The notes below the pieces were generated by a model, which saw only the letters and a list, made by a program, of their open reading frames with translations, ran no database searches and was not told where the DNA came from. Both the position numbers and the translations under genes were made by a program. From Rhinopithecus roxellana (lineage: Eukaryota > Chordata > Mammalia > Primates > Cercopithecidae), in contig NC_044557.1 of NCBI RefSeq assembly GCF_007565055.1, positions 78,936,595 to 79,000,594 on the forward strand: a stretch of 64,000 bases of DNA, given 5' to 3'. Shown here piece after piece: positions 22,876 to 34,385 of the stretch. Position 1 is the first letter of the stretch, and each line of letters opens with the position of its first letter.

Positions 22876-25800
22876 ATGGCAGGATCAAGTTCACACATAA
22901 CAATATTAACCTTAAATGTCAATGGACTAAATGCTCCAATTAAAAGACACAGACTGGCAAACTGGATAAAGAGTCAAGACCCATCAGTCTGCTGTATTCA
23001 GGAGACCCATCTCACATGCAGAGACATACATAGGCTCAAAATAAAGGGATGGAGGAAGATCTACCAAGCAAATGGAGAACAAAAAAAAGCAGGGGTTGGA
23101 ATCCTAGTCTCTGATAAAACAGACTTTAAACCATCAAAGATCAAAAGAAACAAAGAAGGCCATTACATAATGGTAAAGGGATCAATTCAACAGGAAGAGC
23201 TAACTATCCTAAATCTATATGCACCCAATGCAGGAGCACCCAGATTCATAAAGCAAGTCCTTAGAGACTTACAAAGAGACTTAGACTCCCATACAATAAT
23301 AATGGGAGACTTCAACACCCCACTGTCAACATTAGACAGATCAACGAGACAGAAAGTTAACAAGGATATCCAGGAATTGAACTCATCTCTGCACCAAGCA
23401 GACCTAATAGACATCTATAGAACTCTCCACCCCAAATCAACAGAATATACATTCTTCTCAGCACCACATCACACTTATTCCAAAACTGACCACATAATTG
23501 GAAGTAACACACTCCTCAGAAAATGTACAAGAACAGAAATTATAACAAATTGTCTCTCAGACCACAGTGCAATCAAACTAGAACTCAGGACTAAGAAACT
23601 CAATCAAAACCGCTCAACTACATGGAAACTGAACAACCTGCTCCTGAATGACTACTGGGCACATAACGAAATGAAGGCAGAAATAAGGATGTTCTTTGAA
23701 ACCAATGAGAACAAAGATACAACATACCAGAAACTCTGGGACACATTTAAAGCAGTGTGTAGAGGGAAATTTATAGCACTAAATGCCCACAAGAGAAAGC
23801 TGGAAAGATCTAAAATTGACACTCTAACATCACAATTAAAAGAACTAGAGAAGCAAGAGCAAACACATTCAAAAGGTAGCAGAAGGCAAGAAATTACTAA
23901 GATCAGAGCAGAACTGAAGGAGATAGATACAGAAAAAACCCTTCAAAAAATCCATGAATCCAGGAGTTGGTTTTTTGAAAAGATCAACAAAATTGACAGA
24001 CCGCTAGCAAGACTAATAAAGAAGAAAAGAGAGAAGAATTAAATAGATGCAATAAAAAATGATAAAGGGGATATCACCACCGACCCCACAGAAATACAAA
24101 CTACCATCAGAGAATACTATAAACACCTCTACTCAAATAAACTAGAAAATCTGGAAGAAATGGATAATTTCCTGGACACTTACACTCTTCCAAGACTAAA
24201 CCAGAAAGAAGTTGAATCCCTGAATAGACCAATAGCAGGCTCTGAAATTGAGGCTATAATTAATAGCCTACCAACAAAAAAGAGTCCAGGACCAGATGGA
24301 TTCACAGCTGAATTCTACCAGAGGTACAAGGAGGAGCTGGTACCATTCCTTCTGAAATTATTCCAATCAATAGAAAAAGAGGGAATCCTCCCTAACTCAT
24401 TTTATGAGGCCAACATCATCCTGATACCAAAGCCTGGCAGAGACATAACCAAAAAAGAGAATTTTAGACCAATATCCCTGATGAACATCAATGCAAAAAT
24501 CCTCAATAAAACACTGGCAAACCGGACCCAGCAGCACATCAAAAAGCTTATCCACCATAATCAAGTGGGCTTCATCCCTGGGATGCAAGGCTGGTTCAAC
24601 ATTCACAAATCAATAAACGTAATCCAGCATATAAACAGAACCAAAGACAAGAACCACATGATTATCTCAATAGATGCACAAAAGGCCTTTGACAAAATTC
24701 AACAGCCCTTCATGTTAAAAACGCTCAATAAATTCGGTATTGATGGAATGTACCTCAAAATAATAAGAGCTATTTATGACAAACCCACAGCCAATATCAT
24801 ACCAAATGGGCAAAAACTGGAAAAATTCCCTTTGAAAACTGGCACAAGACAGGGATGCCCTCTCTCACCACTCCTATTCAACATAGTGTTGGAAGTTCTG
24901 GCTAGGGCAATCAGGCAAGAGAAAGAAATCAAGGGTATTCAGTTAGGAAAAGAAGAAGTCAAATTGTCCCTGTTTGCAGATGACATGATTGTATATTTAG
25001 AAAATCGCATCGTCTCAGCCCAAAATCTCCTTAAGCTGATAAGCAACTTCAGCAAAGTCTCAGGATACAAAATTAATGTGCAAAAATCACAAGCATTCTT
25101 ATACACCAGTAACAGACAAACAGAGAGCCAAATCAGGAATGAACTTCCATTCACAATTGCTCCAAAGAGAATAAAATATCTAGGAATCCAACTTACAAGG
25201 GATGTAAAGGACCTCTTCAAGGAGAACTACAAACCACTGCTCAGTGAAATCAAAGAGGACACAAACAAACGGAAGAACATACCATGCTCATGGATAGGAA
25301 GAATCAATATCATGAAAATGGCCATACTGCCCAAGGTTATTTATAGATTCAATGCCATCCCCATCAAGCTACCAATGAGTTTCTTCACAGAATTGGAAAA
25401 AACTGCTTTAAAGTTCATATGGAACCAAAAAAGCCCGCATTGCCAAGACATTCCTAAGTCAAAAGAACAAAGCTGGAGGCATCACGCTACCTGACTTCAA
25501 ACTATACTACAAGGCTTCAGTAACCAAAACAGCCTGGTACTGGTACCAAAACAGAGATATAGAGCAGTGGAACAGAACAGAGTCCTCAGAAATAACACCA
25601 CACATCTACAGACATCTGATCTTTGACAAACCTGAGAGAAACAAGAAATGGGGAAAGGATTCCCTATTTAATAAATGGTGCTGGGAAAATTGGCTAGCCA
25701 TAAGTAGAAAGCTGAAACTGGATCCTTTCCTTACTCCTTATACGAAAATTAATTCAAGATGGATTAAAGACTTAAATGTTAGACCTAATACCATAAAAAT

Positions 25801-26702
25801 CCTAGAAGAAAACCTAGATAATACCATTCAGGACATAGGCATGGGCAAGGACTTCATGTCTAAAACACCAAAAGCAATGGCAACAAAAGCCAAAATTGAC
25901 AAATGGGATCTCATTAAACTAACGAGCTTCTGCACAGCAAAAGAAACTACCATCAGAGTGAACAGGCAACCTACAGAATGGGAGAACATTTCTGCAATCT
26001 ACTCATCTGACAAAGGGCTAATATCCAGAATCTACAAAGAACTCAAACAAATTTACAAGAAAAAAACAAACAACCCCATCAAAAAGTGGGCAAAGGATAT
26101 GAACAGACATTTCTCAAAAGAAGACATTCATACAGCCAACAGACACATGAAAAAAATGCTCATCATCACTAGCCATCAGAGAAATGCAAATCAAAACCAC
26201 AATGAGATACCATCTCACACCAGTTAGAATGGCAATCGTTAAAAAATCAGGAAACAACAGTTGCTGGAGAGGATGTGGAGAAATAGGAACACTTTTACAC
26301 TGTTGGTGGGATTGTAAACTAGTTCAACCATTATGGAAAACAGTATGGCGATTCCTCAAGGATCTAGAACTAGATGTACCATATGACCCAGCCATCCCAC
26401 TACTGGGTATATACCCAAAGGATTATCAATTATTCTACTACAAAGACACATGCACACGTATGTTTATTGCAGCACTATTCACAATAGCAAAGACTTGGAA
26501 TCAACCCAAATGTCCATCTGTGACAGACTGGATTAAGAAAATGTGGCACATATACACCATGGAATACTATGCAGCCATAACAAAGGATGAGTTTGCGTCC
26601 TTTGTAGGGACATGGATGCATCTGGAAACCATCATTCTTAGCAAACTATCACAAGAACAGAAAACCAAACACCGCAGGTTCTCACTCATAGGTGGGAACT
26701 GA
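22876..26702 (+). pseudogene. L1PA ORF2 (endonuclease/reverse transcriptase), disrupted
   Basis: ORF2p nicks the target and reverse transcribes L1 RNA. It starts 63 bp after ORF1. The endonuclease is uninterrupted with N14, E43, D145, N147, D205 and H230 all present (N14 in 'LTLNVNG', D145/N147 in 'MGDFN', H230 in 'LSDH'). The frame stops at TAA 24040-24042 (codon 389), where the family has CAA. It reopens through the RT domain: 'SPGPDGF' near 24286, 'FADD' at 24973-24984 (residues 700-703, the catalytic aspartates). Two bases are lost near 25432 and one A is gained in the A7 run at 26150-26156. The C-terminal cysteine motif 'CWRGC...HCWWDC' is kept. Counting indels, the length is 1275 codons, the family norm. 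Confidence 0.95.
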
Positions 26703-26959
26703 ACAATGAGATCACTTGGACTTGGGAAGGGGAACATCACACACCGGGGTCTATCACGGGGAGAGGGGAAGGGGGAGGGAATGCATTGGGAGTTATGCCT
26801 GATGTAAATGACGAGTTGATGGGTGCTGACGACTTGATGGATGCAGCACACCAACATGGCACAAGTATGCATATGTAACAAACCTGCACGTTATGCACAT
26901 GTACCCTAGAACTTAAAGTATAATAATAATAATAAAAAGAAAAAAAATCACAAAAAAAA
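26703..26959 (+). other. L1PA 3'UTR, polyadenylation signal and A-rich tail
   Basis: The 3'UTR includes a G-rich patch (about 26757-26778), 'atgggtgc' and 'tatgcatatgtaacaaacct', ending 'acttaaagtataataat'. AATAAA is at 26931-26936, followed by an impure A-rich tail to about 26959. The weak natural L1 signal is often bypassed, which fits the read-through proposed downstream. Confidence 0.9.
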
Positions 26960-27159
26960 TAAGCAAGTAGAACATCAAACTAAAAGTTTCTTCATAATTA
27001 AGGAAATAACAAAATGAAAAAGAAACACGTAGAATGAGAGAAAATATTGGAAAACCATATATCCAATAAGGGATTAATATCCAAAATATACAAGAAATGT
27101 ATACAACTCAATAGCAATAACAAACAAAATTACTCTATAAAATATAGGCAAAGGGCCTG

Positions 27160-27532
27160 TTTATTAGTTTGTTCTCGTGCTGTTATAAAGACTGGGTAAT
27201 TTATAAAGGAACAAGGTTTAATTGACTCACAGTTCTGCATGGCTGAGGAGGCCTCAGTGAAGTTACAATTATGGTAGAAAGGGAAGCAAACTTGTCCTTC
27301 TTCACGTGAGAGAGAAGAAAGAGAGCCTCCAAGTGAAGGGGGAAACCCCTTATAAAACCATCAGATCTCATGAGAACTCACTATCACGAGAACTCACTCA
27401 CTATCACCTGAACAGTAGGAGGAAAACTGCCCCTCATTATTCAATTATCTCCACCTGGTCCTGCCCTTGACAGGTGGAGATTATTTCAATTCAAGGTGCG
27501 ATTCAGGTGAGGACAAGAGCGAAATCACATCA
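27160..27532 (-). mobile_element. THE1/MST-family MaLR solo LTR, antisense
   Basis: Read on the minus strand, this is a MaLR LTR starting 'tgatgtgattt' and containing 'gttctcatgagatctgatgg', a TATA-like 'ttttataagggg' (27346-27357 region), 'cttcactgaggcctcctcag' and 'gtgagtcaattaaacct'. About 373 bp, near full length. It lies within the older L1; a decayed 5-bp target duplication (gcctg at 27155-27159, acttg at 27533-27537) is plausible. No internal retroviral region is present. Confidence 0.88.
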
Positions 27533-27864
27533 ACTTGAATAGACATCTTTTCAAAAAAGACATACAGATGGCCAAAATGCTAATGAAAACGAACCAACAT
27601 TACTAAACTGATATCAGAGAAATGCAAATCAAAACCACAATGACATATCACTTCATACTCCTTAGAATGGCTATTATCAAAAAGTCAGATTGTAACAGGT
27701 GTTGGTGAGGATGTGAAGAAAAAGAAGCCCGTATATGTTGTTGGGGGGATGATAAATTGGTACAGAGTTATTGAAAACAGTTTGGAGGTTTCTCAAAAAA
27801 TAAAAATAAAAATAGAACCACTATGTAATCCATCGATCCTACTTCTGAGTATACATCCAAAGAA

Positions 27865-27870
27865 AATAAA
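27865..27870 (+). terminator. AATAAA polyadenylation signal ending the transduction
   Basis: AATAAA 19 nt before the A13 tract (27890-27902). The equivalent L1 wording usually reads 'gaaatgaaatc', so the signal seems to have arisen by mutation in the source-locus flank. Confidence 0.7.
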
Positions 27871-27898
27871 ATCAATATGTTGAAGAGATAAAAAAAAA

Positions 27899-27911
27899 AA
27901 AAGCTAGTAAA
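27899..27911 (+). repeat. Right target site duplication of the L1PA unit
   Basis: 'aaaagctagtaaa', partner of 20747-20759 with one mismatch. Its first A's merge with the poly(A) tail, as is typical. Confidence 0.8.
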
Positions 27912-30900
27912 TACTAAATGGTGACACATCATTAACTGAAAGTTACTTTTCTGATTCTCAATTTTCTCATCCATGAAATAGATACTATAGTAATTGGAGA
28001 AAAGATTTCTTGTGAGAACTCACTGAAAAACAAAGATACAACTTTTCATATAGTATTTCACCAACAAACAAGAGGCTCATTTTCCTTTTGAAAGAAGAAA
28101 AATATTGATGTAAGTTAACACTTAGTTATTAAACATAGTTTGGATGAGCTGTGAAAAGAATTACTGGATAGAATGCTTGCTATATCTTGTGGTACAAACC
28201 CACTCTCACTTCTTTGATATAAGGATGGCAAAGAACATTAATGTTTGAAGCAAAAGAAAATTCTAAGATATCCAAGTTAGTTGTCTTAAGGAAATGGTGG
28301 TTTCTTCAATGTTTTTGGAAAGTAAAAATTTTCCAAGAAGTACATGTAATTTTCTTTTGACTTTTAAGTTTTATTATAAAATCAGGAATATGGTCTATTA
28401 AACCAAAAGATTCATATGAATAAATAAAATGCATTCAAAAGGCAGCAAAAGATTCCTATGAATACATATATTTGTATTCAAAAGGCAGAAAATCTTCCAA
28501 AATCATGCATTAAAGGAGATCATTTTCTGCTCAAATATTTACATAAATCTGAAATTTGACATTGGTCCTGTAGAAGAGACTAATTCAACTAAATCCACGG
28601 TATCTTTATTGGCTTCCTATCATGAGTCAGGTACTTTAATACTTAATATAATATAACATACAGATGTAGGTATGATTAAGAAGTAGATATAACTTCAAGG
28701 AATTCATGTATATTAAGGGAAAATAATTCCATTAATTGCATAAATGTCAAAAATATAAATTCTATAAACTTTCTAAATTTTATACTCAATGATGTTGCAT
28801 AATTGAAATCTTAATGAAATATAACTAACTATACAAATAATAAAATTAAAAATATTAATTTTTATCAATTTACAATTGTTTGAAATAGTATAATGTGTAT
28901 TTTTTCTATTTTCTGTTATAAGAATCAAATAAAACATAAACTTCCATAACGTTTTGAAAGTATGGTGAAATTTCAAACAACTTTATAACATTTTACATGG
29001 CATTAAAGATCTTTATTTTTAGCTCAACATGTAAAAGCAAGAAAATCACAGAGCGAGAGTGACAGATATGTAAGATACTATGAAATCATAAAAGGTAAGC
29101 ATGTTTTTTTTTTTTTTTTGCCATCTTGGGTAATAACAGAATGCATTGGATAGGAAATAGCATTCTTTGAACTACACTGTGTATGATTAAAGAGAAATAA
29201 TAGGAATGAGATACCTTAAACAGAGGAAATAAGTGTATTGAATCGAAGGCATGGACTTGCGTGGCATGATCAGTGAGAGATGAGAAGTTAATCATGATTA
29301 GGGTAGAGGAGAGAACTGGCAAGAGATAAAGGTGAAAAGATAAGTTAGGCCAAATATTAAGGAGTCTTCAATACCAAATTAAAGAGTTTCTATACCATTC
29401 TGCAGGAAACAGAGATTATAACAGAGGTTTGTGGGCACAGGAGCAGCATGGTTAAAATACTGTTTGGGAAGAATAATGTTGACAAAAGTGAGAAGAATGA
29501 GTGTAGGTTGGGAAATAACATTTAAGACTCTTATGGCAACATTCTAGGTGAGAGATTAAAAGGTGGCAGGAGGAAAAAGTTACCTACTGGACATTGGAAA
29601 CATCTAATAATGTGTTAAAACAAACTCATTAATTGTAATTATTATATTTAATGGCTTCTTAGAATCTTATTTGAGAAAGAAATGTAAAAGTATTTCACTC
29701 AAGAATCTATACTTCTTTTTAGAGGTAGCAAGTCAACCACTTATTTTTGTTAATCATTCACTGGTACCTCTCTATTGTCAGGAAAATTAAGTAATAACCT
29801 CTTCTTTCTCATTTATCTTTCATGATGTTCAACATATTATTTCTAGGTTTTCATTGTTTTCTTGATTTTTATGAGCCTATCTGTTATCGATGTACAATGT
29901 CTTTGTGTATCATGGCTCTCTCTAAATTGCATTTTATTATGCCAATTACAGTGGAAAATGAACTGGAGATCTCTTCAGGTTATCCTTTAGCAAAATTCAA
30001 AATATAAAAAAAGGAATGATAGAATAAGTATTCTAGTAAAGTAGCCAACAGAAGTAATAAATGCAACCATATAAGAAACAATTAAAATGTAAATTTATTT
30101 TAGGAAAAGAGTGGTAATATTAATATAGTGAGTTTTATTTTGTGTACTCTTTAGATTAGATCAACATATTAAATTCTACTCACAGTCATAAGAGGATGGG
30201 AAATTTCAAGATGGGAAAATTTCTGAGCTGAATTGGTTTAATGAAGATGTACAGAGTAAGTCTCAACTTTGAGATTATAGTCATACATTTTCTATGATAG
30301 CAAAGTATCACATTATTAATTTGTTACAGATATAACATGTCAAAATCATTCACTAGGAGCTACATAGATTATTTAATCATTATCCATTAAGGTAATTATA
30401 TGATTAGCTGGATTTTTAATCTGACAAGTCTGTAATAAGCCATGTAAACAAGAGGAAATTCTGTAGTCTACAAGTGCATTTATATTTGCAAAGCAAAAAG
30501 TAAGTTCCTCATCTTTCATGGCTTGTGCTGTTTTCTACATTCTGTTTCTATAATAATTAAAAAAGAAAGAAAGATGTTACATTGGTTTCTAGTTTTGATC
30601 TTCTAAATAATTGGAAAGTATACAATGGTTTTAATCAGGAGTAAAATCATATTTATAATTTTGGGAAGATTGTAATGTTGACAAATCTGTATTAGGAGGG
30701 GTTAGACTAAAGTATAGGGATACTTTAAAAGGGTATTTCAACGAAGGAGGAAGAAAGGGCTAAGGAGCTGATAGGAATTTAGAAATTGGAAATTTTTTAA
30801 AGGGAGATCACTATAACTTGCTGTTTTATGAGCCACATGGGTTAAAGGCTAACCTCCACAACAGTACCACTAACAGGGTTTACAGAAGGTCGTGCAGATT

Positions 30901-30994
30901 TAGTGGAAACATAGTATATTATTTGACTTAAAGATTTCCACAAAAATTACAAAAATAAAGGAAAAGATACGATATTGAGCTTCACCAATCAAAG
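27912..30994. other. Unassigned AT-rich DNA
   Basis: No gene or confident repeat. Small structures: an imperfect 42-bp tandem pair at 28405-28488 and a T16 run at about 29104-29119. Confidence 0.5.
28405..28488 (+). repeat. Imperfect 42-bp tandem duplication
   Basis: Copy 1 (28405-28445) and copy 2 (28447-28488) both begin 'aaaagattc.tatgaata' and end 'attcaaaaggcag', with differences in the middle. Confidence 0.7.
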
Positions 30995-31131
30995 GTATAA
31001 TATGTGGACCAGCAGCAGTTAGAGTCCCCTGGGCGTTTATTAGAACTGTAGAATCTCAAGTTCCACCCTAGAAACACTGAAATGGAATCTGAATTTTACA
31101 AGAATTCTAGGCCCTTCATATTTGGGAAGCC
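30995..31131 (+). mobile_element. MER5A-like hAT-Charlie remnant
   Basis: 'tgtggaccagcagcag', 'gtcccctgggcg', 'attagaactgtagaatctca' and 'ggaatctgaattttacaaga' follow MER5A order. Non-autonomous DNA transposon, decayed. Confidence 0.65.
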
Positions 31132-31625
31132 TTATTATAGAGAGTGTGTTCATATTGCTATAGAGGGACGTGGCAGATATGAACCAGGTGGTCACTACAG
31201 TTCTTCCTTGACCACAGATTTTGAAGAAACCTAATAATGTCCAAGGGCTTGAATTGCACGAGAGTTCATCATTGCTAATGCGCAGGAAAAGTATGCTTTT
31301 GACACATTTTTTACCTATCTATGACAAAATAAAAGTAACTTTTATAAAATAAATATATTTACTTTTTTGGTGTTACAATGAGTGGCTTAATTATGTTTTA
31401 TAATCGCTATATTAATAATTTTGTTTGTCCAAAAATAAGTTGGTAATCTTAAAAAGGTAAAAGATAAATTGTGCAATATGATACCTATTTTTGGTAAAAA
31501 TAAACTGTATGTTTTTTATTTACAGAATCATGTTTGACTAAGATGTTGTAAATGAAATTCTTGTAACAAAAAAGTCATTCATACACAATTACTGAGCATC
31601 ACTGGGTTGAAGAGAGGTTGGGTAT
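31132..31625. other. Unassigned AT-rich DNA
   Basis: No gene or recognised repeat. Confidence 0.5.
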
Positions 31626-32452
31626 TTCACAATCTTCTTTTTTTTATACTTTATGTTCTAGGGTACATGTGCACAACGTGTAGGTTTGTTACATATGTAT
31701 ACATGTGCCATGTTGGTGTGCTGCACCCATTAACTCATCATTTACATGAGCTATATCTCCTAATGCTATCCCTCCCCCATCCCTCCACCCCACAACATGC
31801 CCCAGTGTGTGATGTTCCCCTTCCTGTGTCCAAGTGTTCTCATTGTTCAATTCCCACCTATGAGTGAGAACATGCGGTGTTTGGTTTTCTGTTCTTGTGA
31901 TAGTTTGCTGAGAATGATGGTTTCCAGCTGCATCCATGTCCCTACAAAGGACACAAACTCATCCTTTTTTATGGCTTCATAGTATTCCATGGTGTATATG
32001 TGCCATATTTTCTTAATCCAGTCTGTCATTGATGGACATTTGGGTTGGTTCCAAGTCTTTGCTATTGTGAATAGTGCCACAATAAACATACACATGCACG
32101 TGTCTTTATAGCAGCATGATTTAGAATCCTTTGAGTATATACCCAGTAATGGGATTCTTACACACCAATAACAGACAGAGAGCCAAATCATGAGTGAACT
32201 CCCATTCACAGTTGCTTCAAAGAGAATAATTTACCTAGGAATCCAACTTACAAGGGATGTGAAGGACCTCTTTAAGGAGAACTACAAACCACTGCTCAAT
32301 GAAATAAAAGAGGACACAAACAAATGGAAGAAAATCCTATGCTCATGGATAGGAGGAATCAATATCGTGAAAATGGCCATACTGCCCAAGGTAAATTATA
32401 GATTCAATGCCATCCCCATTAAGCTACCAATGACTTTCTTCACAATCTTCTT
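31626..32452 (-). mobile_element. 5'-inverted (twin-primed) L1PA insertion with 14-bp TSD
   Basis: A perfect direct repeat 'ttcacaatcttctt' (31626-31639 and 32439-32452) brackets the insert. From 31640 to about 32155 the sequence is the antisense L1PA 3' end: poly(T), 3'UTR, then the ORF2 C-terminus up to the part read LLGIY. From about 32154 to 32444 it switches to sense ORF2, roughly residues 740 to 838 (aligning to 25095-25390 in the full-length copy). About 1 kb of ORF2 between the two parts is absent. This is the known outcome of twin priming. The junction shares about 2 bp. Minus-strand frame 31847-32209 is the truncated ORF2 C-terminus, not a gene. Confidence 0.93.
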
Positions 32453-33413
32453 AATAAATGATCAATGACCTCAAACCTATGTAACTCTAAAACAAGGCTC
32501 TGAGTTGCTGCTAAAATGACAAATTAGAAAATCTGAATCACGGTAACGAAGATGCAAAACATAGATACAAAAACTGAATGTGAGAAACGGAGTGACTTGC
32601 CCGCTTATCCAAGACCCTTAAGAGGTCTGTAGTTATCTGAAGTTAATCGTGGTCTCTGGTTATCGGTAAAGGCATAAATCAGCTCTCTTTAAGATAACTT
32701 TCCTAAATTAGGCACAAGTGATTTTTCAGATTAAGATTCAGCAGAAAGCTCATAATTTAAGATAAAAGTAACAAAGCAAGAGCTAGTATGTAGAGAATTA
32801 ATAAACAAGAAATGTAGTCACCATAACAACTGTAGTTATTGAAATTTTCAGAATGAGAATATAGCAAAATTTTCTATGAAATATAAAAAGAAAGAAAATT
32901 GAATATAAGATAAATATATAATAAAAAACTATCCGAAAAGAGATTTGGGGAAAAATTAGAATTTCTACATATGAAAAATACAACTATTAAAAGCATACTA
33001 AATGTTAACCTGATGATTAAATACAGTTGAGAAGATAATTCATGAGATGGACGATACAATTGAACAAATTAACCCTTAGAAAATAAAAATAAAAATAAAG
33101 AAATTAAAGTATAGACATAAAAAATCTGGACAATATCAAATAAGATAGAATGAGAAGGTTGAGCGTTCATCTAATAAGAAGCTCATAGGAAGAGACAGAA
33201 TGAATGAGATACACTATTCAAAGACATAATGAGTACAGATTTTTCAAAAATTTTCTTGGAATTTTAATGAATATCAAGCAGAATAAAACAAATAAAATCT
33301 TATGTGAACATATTTTGGTGAAATTTCTATAAAACAAATGCAAAGACAATAACTTAAAAGACATAGATAAGAACGTTGAGAGTGATAAACTTACTATAAC
33401 TAGATATATAGAT
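32453..33413. other. Unassigned AT-rich DNA
   Basis: No gene or recognised repeat. Confidence 0.5.

Positions 33414-33465
<52 letters not shown>
33414..33465 (+). repeat. (GATA)n microsatellite
   Basis: About 13 consecutive GATA units; likely polymorphic in length. Confidence 0.97.
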
Positions 33466-33784
33466 TGGATGATAGAATGGAATGATATTTTAGAGGTTTT
33501 AGAAATGTTCAAAAATGTTAAGTAAAAATCACTGCCAACATAATATTGTGAACTCGAGAAAATACAAGAGTGAAAAAGCCGACTTTTACAGATAAAGGAG
33601 AGAAAGAGAAAGATTACTGAAAATAGTTATTCAAAGAATTTATACAAAATGCTCTATAAGGAGAAAAATCCAGAAATATAGTCTTAATTACAGAAAAGAA
33701 TATAAATAAATGCAACCTTAAATATGAACATGCATAAATACTACATTCTTTCTTGCGAAGAGAAAAAGTGACTCATTTTCTTAG
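33466..33784. other. Unassigned DNA
   Basis: No gene or recognised repeat. Confidence 0.5.
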
Positions 33785-34385
33785 AGGTTTTCGGTTTTGG
33801 GTTTTACATTTAAATATTTAATCCAGTCTAGAGTTAAATTTTTACATGGTTTAAAGAAGGGGTTCAGTTTCAGTCTTATTCATATAGCTAGACAGTTATC
33901 CCAGCTTACCGTTTATTGAATAGGGAATCCTTTACCCATTGCTTGTTTTTGTCAGGTTTGTTGAAGATCAGAAAATTGTAGGTGTGCAGTCTTATTTCTG
34001 GGTGCTCTATTCTGTTCCACTGGTCAATGTGTCTGTTTTTGTATCAGTACCATGCTGTTTGGGTCACTGTAGCCCTGGAGTATAGCTTGAAGGAGGCCAT
34101 TATCCCTAACACAGGAACAGAAAACCAAGTATTGCATGTTATCACTAATGAATGGGAGCTTAATGAGGGGAACACATGGACACATAGAAGGGAATAACAG
34201 AACCTCGGCCTCTCAGAGGGAGGAAGGAGGGAGAGGATCAGGAAAAATAACTAATGGATACTAGGCTTAATACGTGGGTAATGAAATAATCTGTACAACA
34301 AACTCCCATGAAACAAGTTTAAGTATGAAACAAACCTGCATTGTACCCCTAAACTTAAAATAAAATTATAAACAAATAAACAGAA
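33785..34385 (+). mobile_element. Second 5'-inverted L1 insertion (older L1P)
   Basis: 33785 to about 34092 is antisense ORF2: 'gggaatcctttacccattgc', 'tgcttgtttttgtcaggttt' and 'gtatcagtaccatgctgttt'. At about 34092 it changes to sense ORF2 3' end and 3'UTR: 'gaggccattatccctaacac', 'agggagaggatcaggaaaaa' and 'acaaacctgcattgtacccc', then an A-rich tail. The antisense and sense pieces are separated by a missing ORF2 segment, as in twin priming. The sense 3'UTR is of an older primate L1 type than the copies at 20760 and 31626. I found no clean target duplication. Confidence 0.85.

Larger units (their letters stand above)
26960..27889 (+). mobile_element. Older L1 ORF2 fragment, probably transduced, split by an LTR
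   Basis: Two pieces (26960-27159 and 27538-27889) join into one stretch of older L1 ORF2, from 'acatcaaactaaaag' to 'aatatgttgaagagata'. It ends inside ORF2, not at an L1 3' terminus, exactly where A13 begins. The split is caused by a MaLR LTR. Coding remains only as a decayed trace. See the finding on 3' transduction for why this is read as part of the L1PA unit. Confidence 0.8.
20760..27902 (+). mobile_element. Full-length L1PA plus candidate 3' transduction
   Basis: The element starts at the L1 5' end with the 'caagatggccgaataggaac' box and runs through 5'UTR, ORF1, a 63-bp spacer, ORF2, 3'UTR, and its own polyadenylation signal and A-rich tail (26931-26959). About 930 bp of other sequence follows: an older L1 ORF2 fragment split by a MaLR LTR. 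This ends at a second signal AATAAA (27865-27870) and A13 (27890-27902). The target duplication brackets the whole 7.1 kb unit, so the extra 930 bp most likely came along as read-through from a source locus. Lesions: two nonsense codons and three small indels in the ORFs. Confidence 0.85.

Noticed and set aside
26960..27889. Old L1 fragment as an independent insertion next to the L1PA
   Set aside because: It ends in mid-ORF2 at the poly(A), lacks its own duplication apart from the one that also brackets the L1PA, and has no left continuation; the transduction model explains all three.
31689..32468. Several frames of 60-120 codons
   Set aside because: Pieces of L1 ORF2 C-terminus and 3'UTR in sense and antisense of one twin-primed insertion, not genes.
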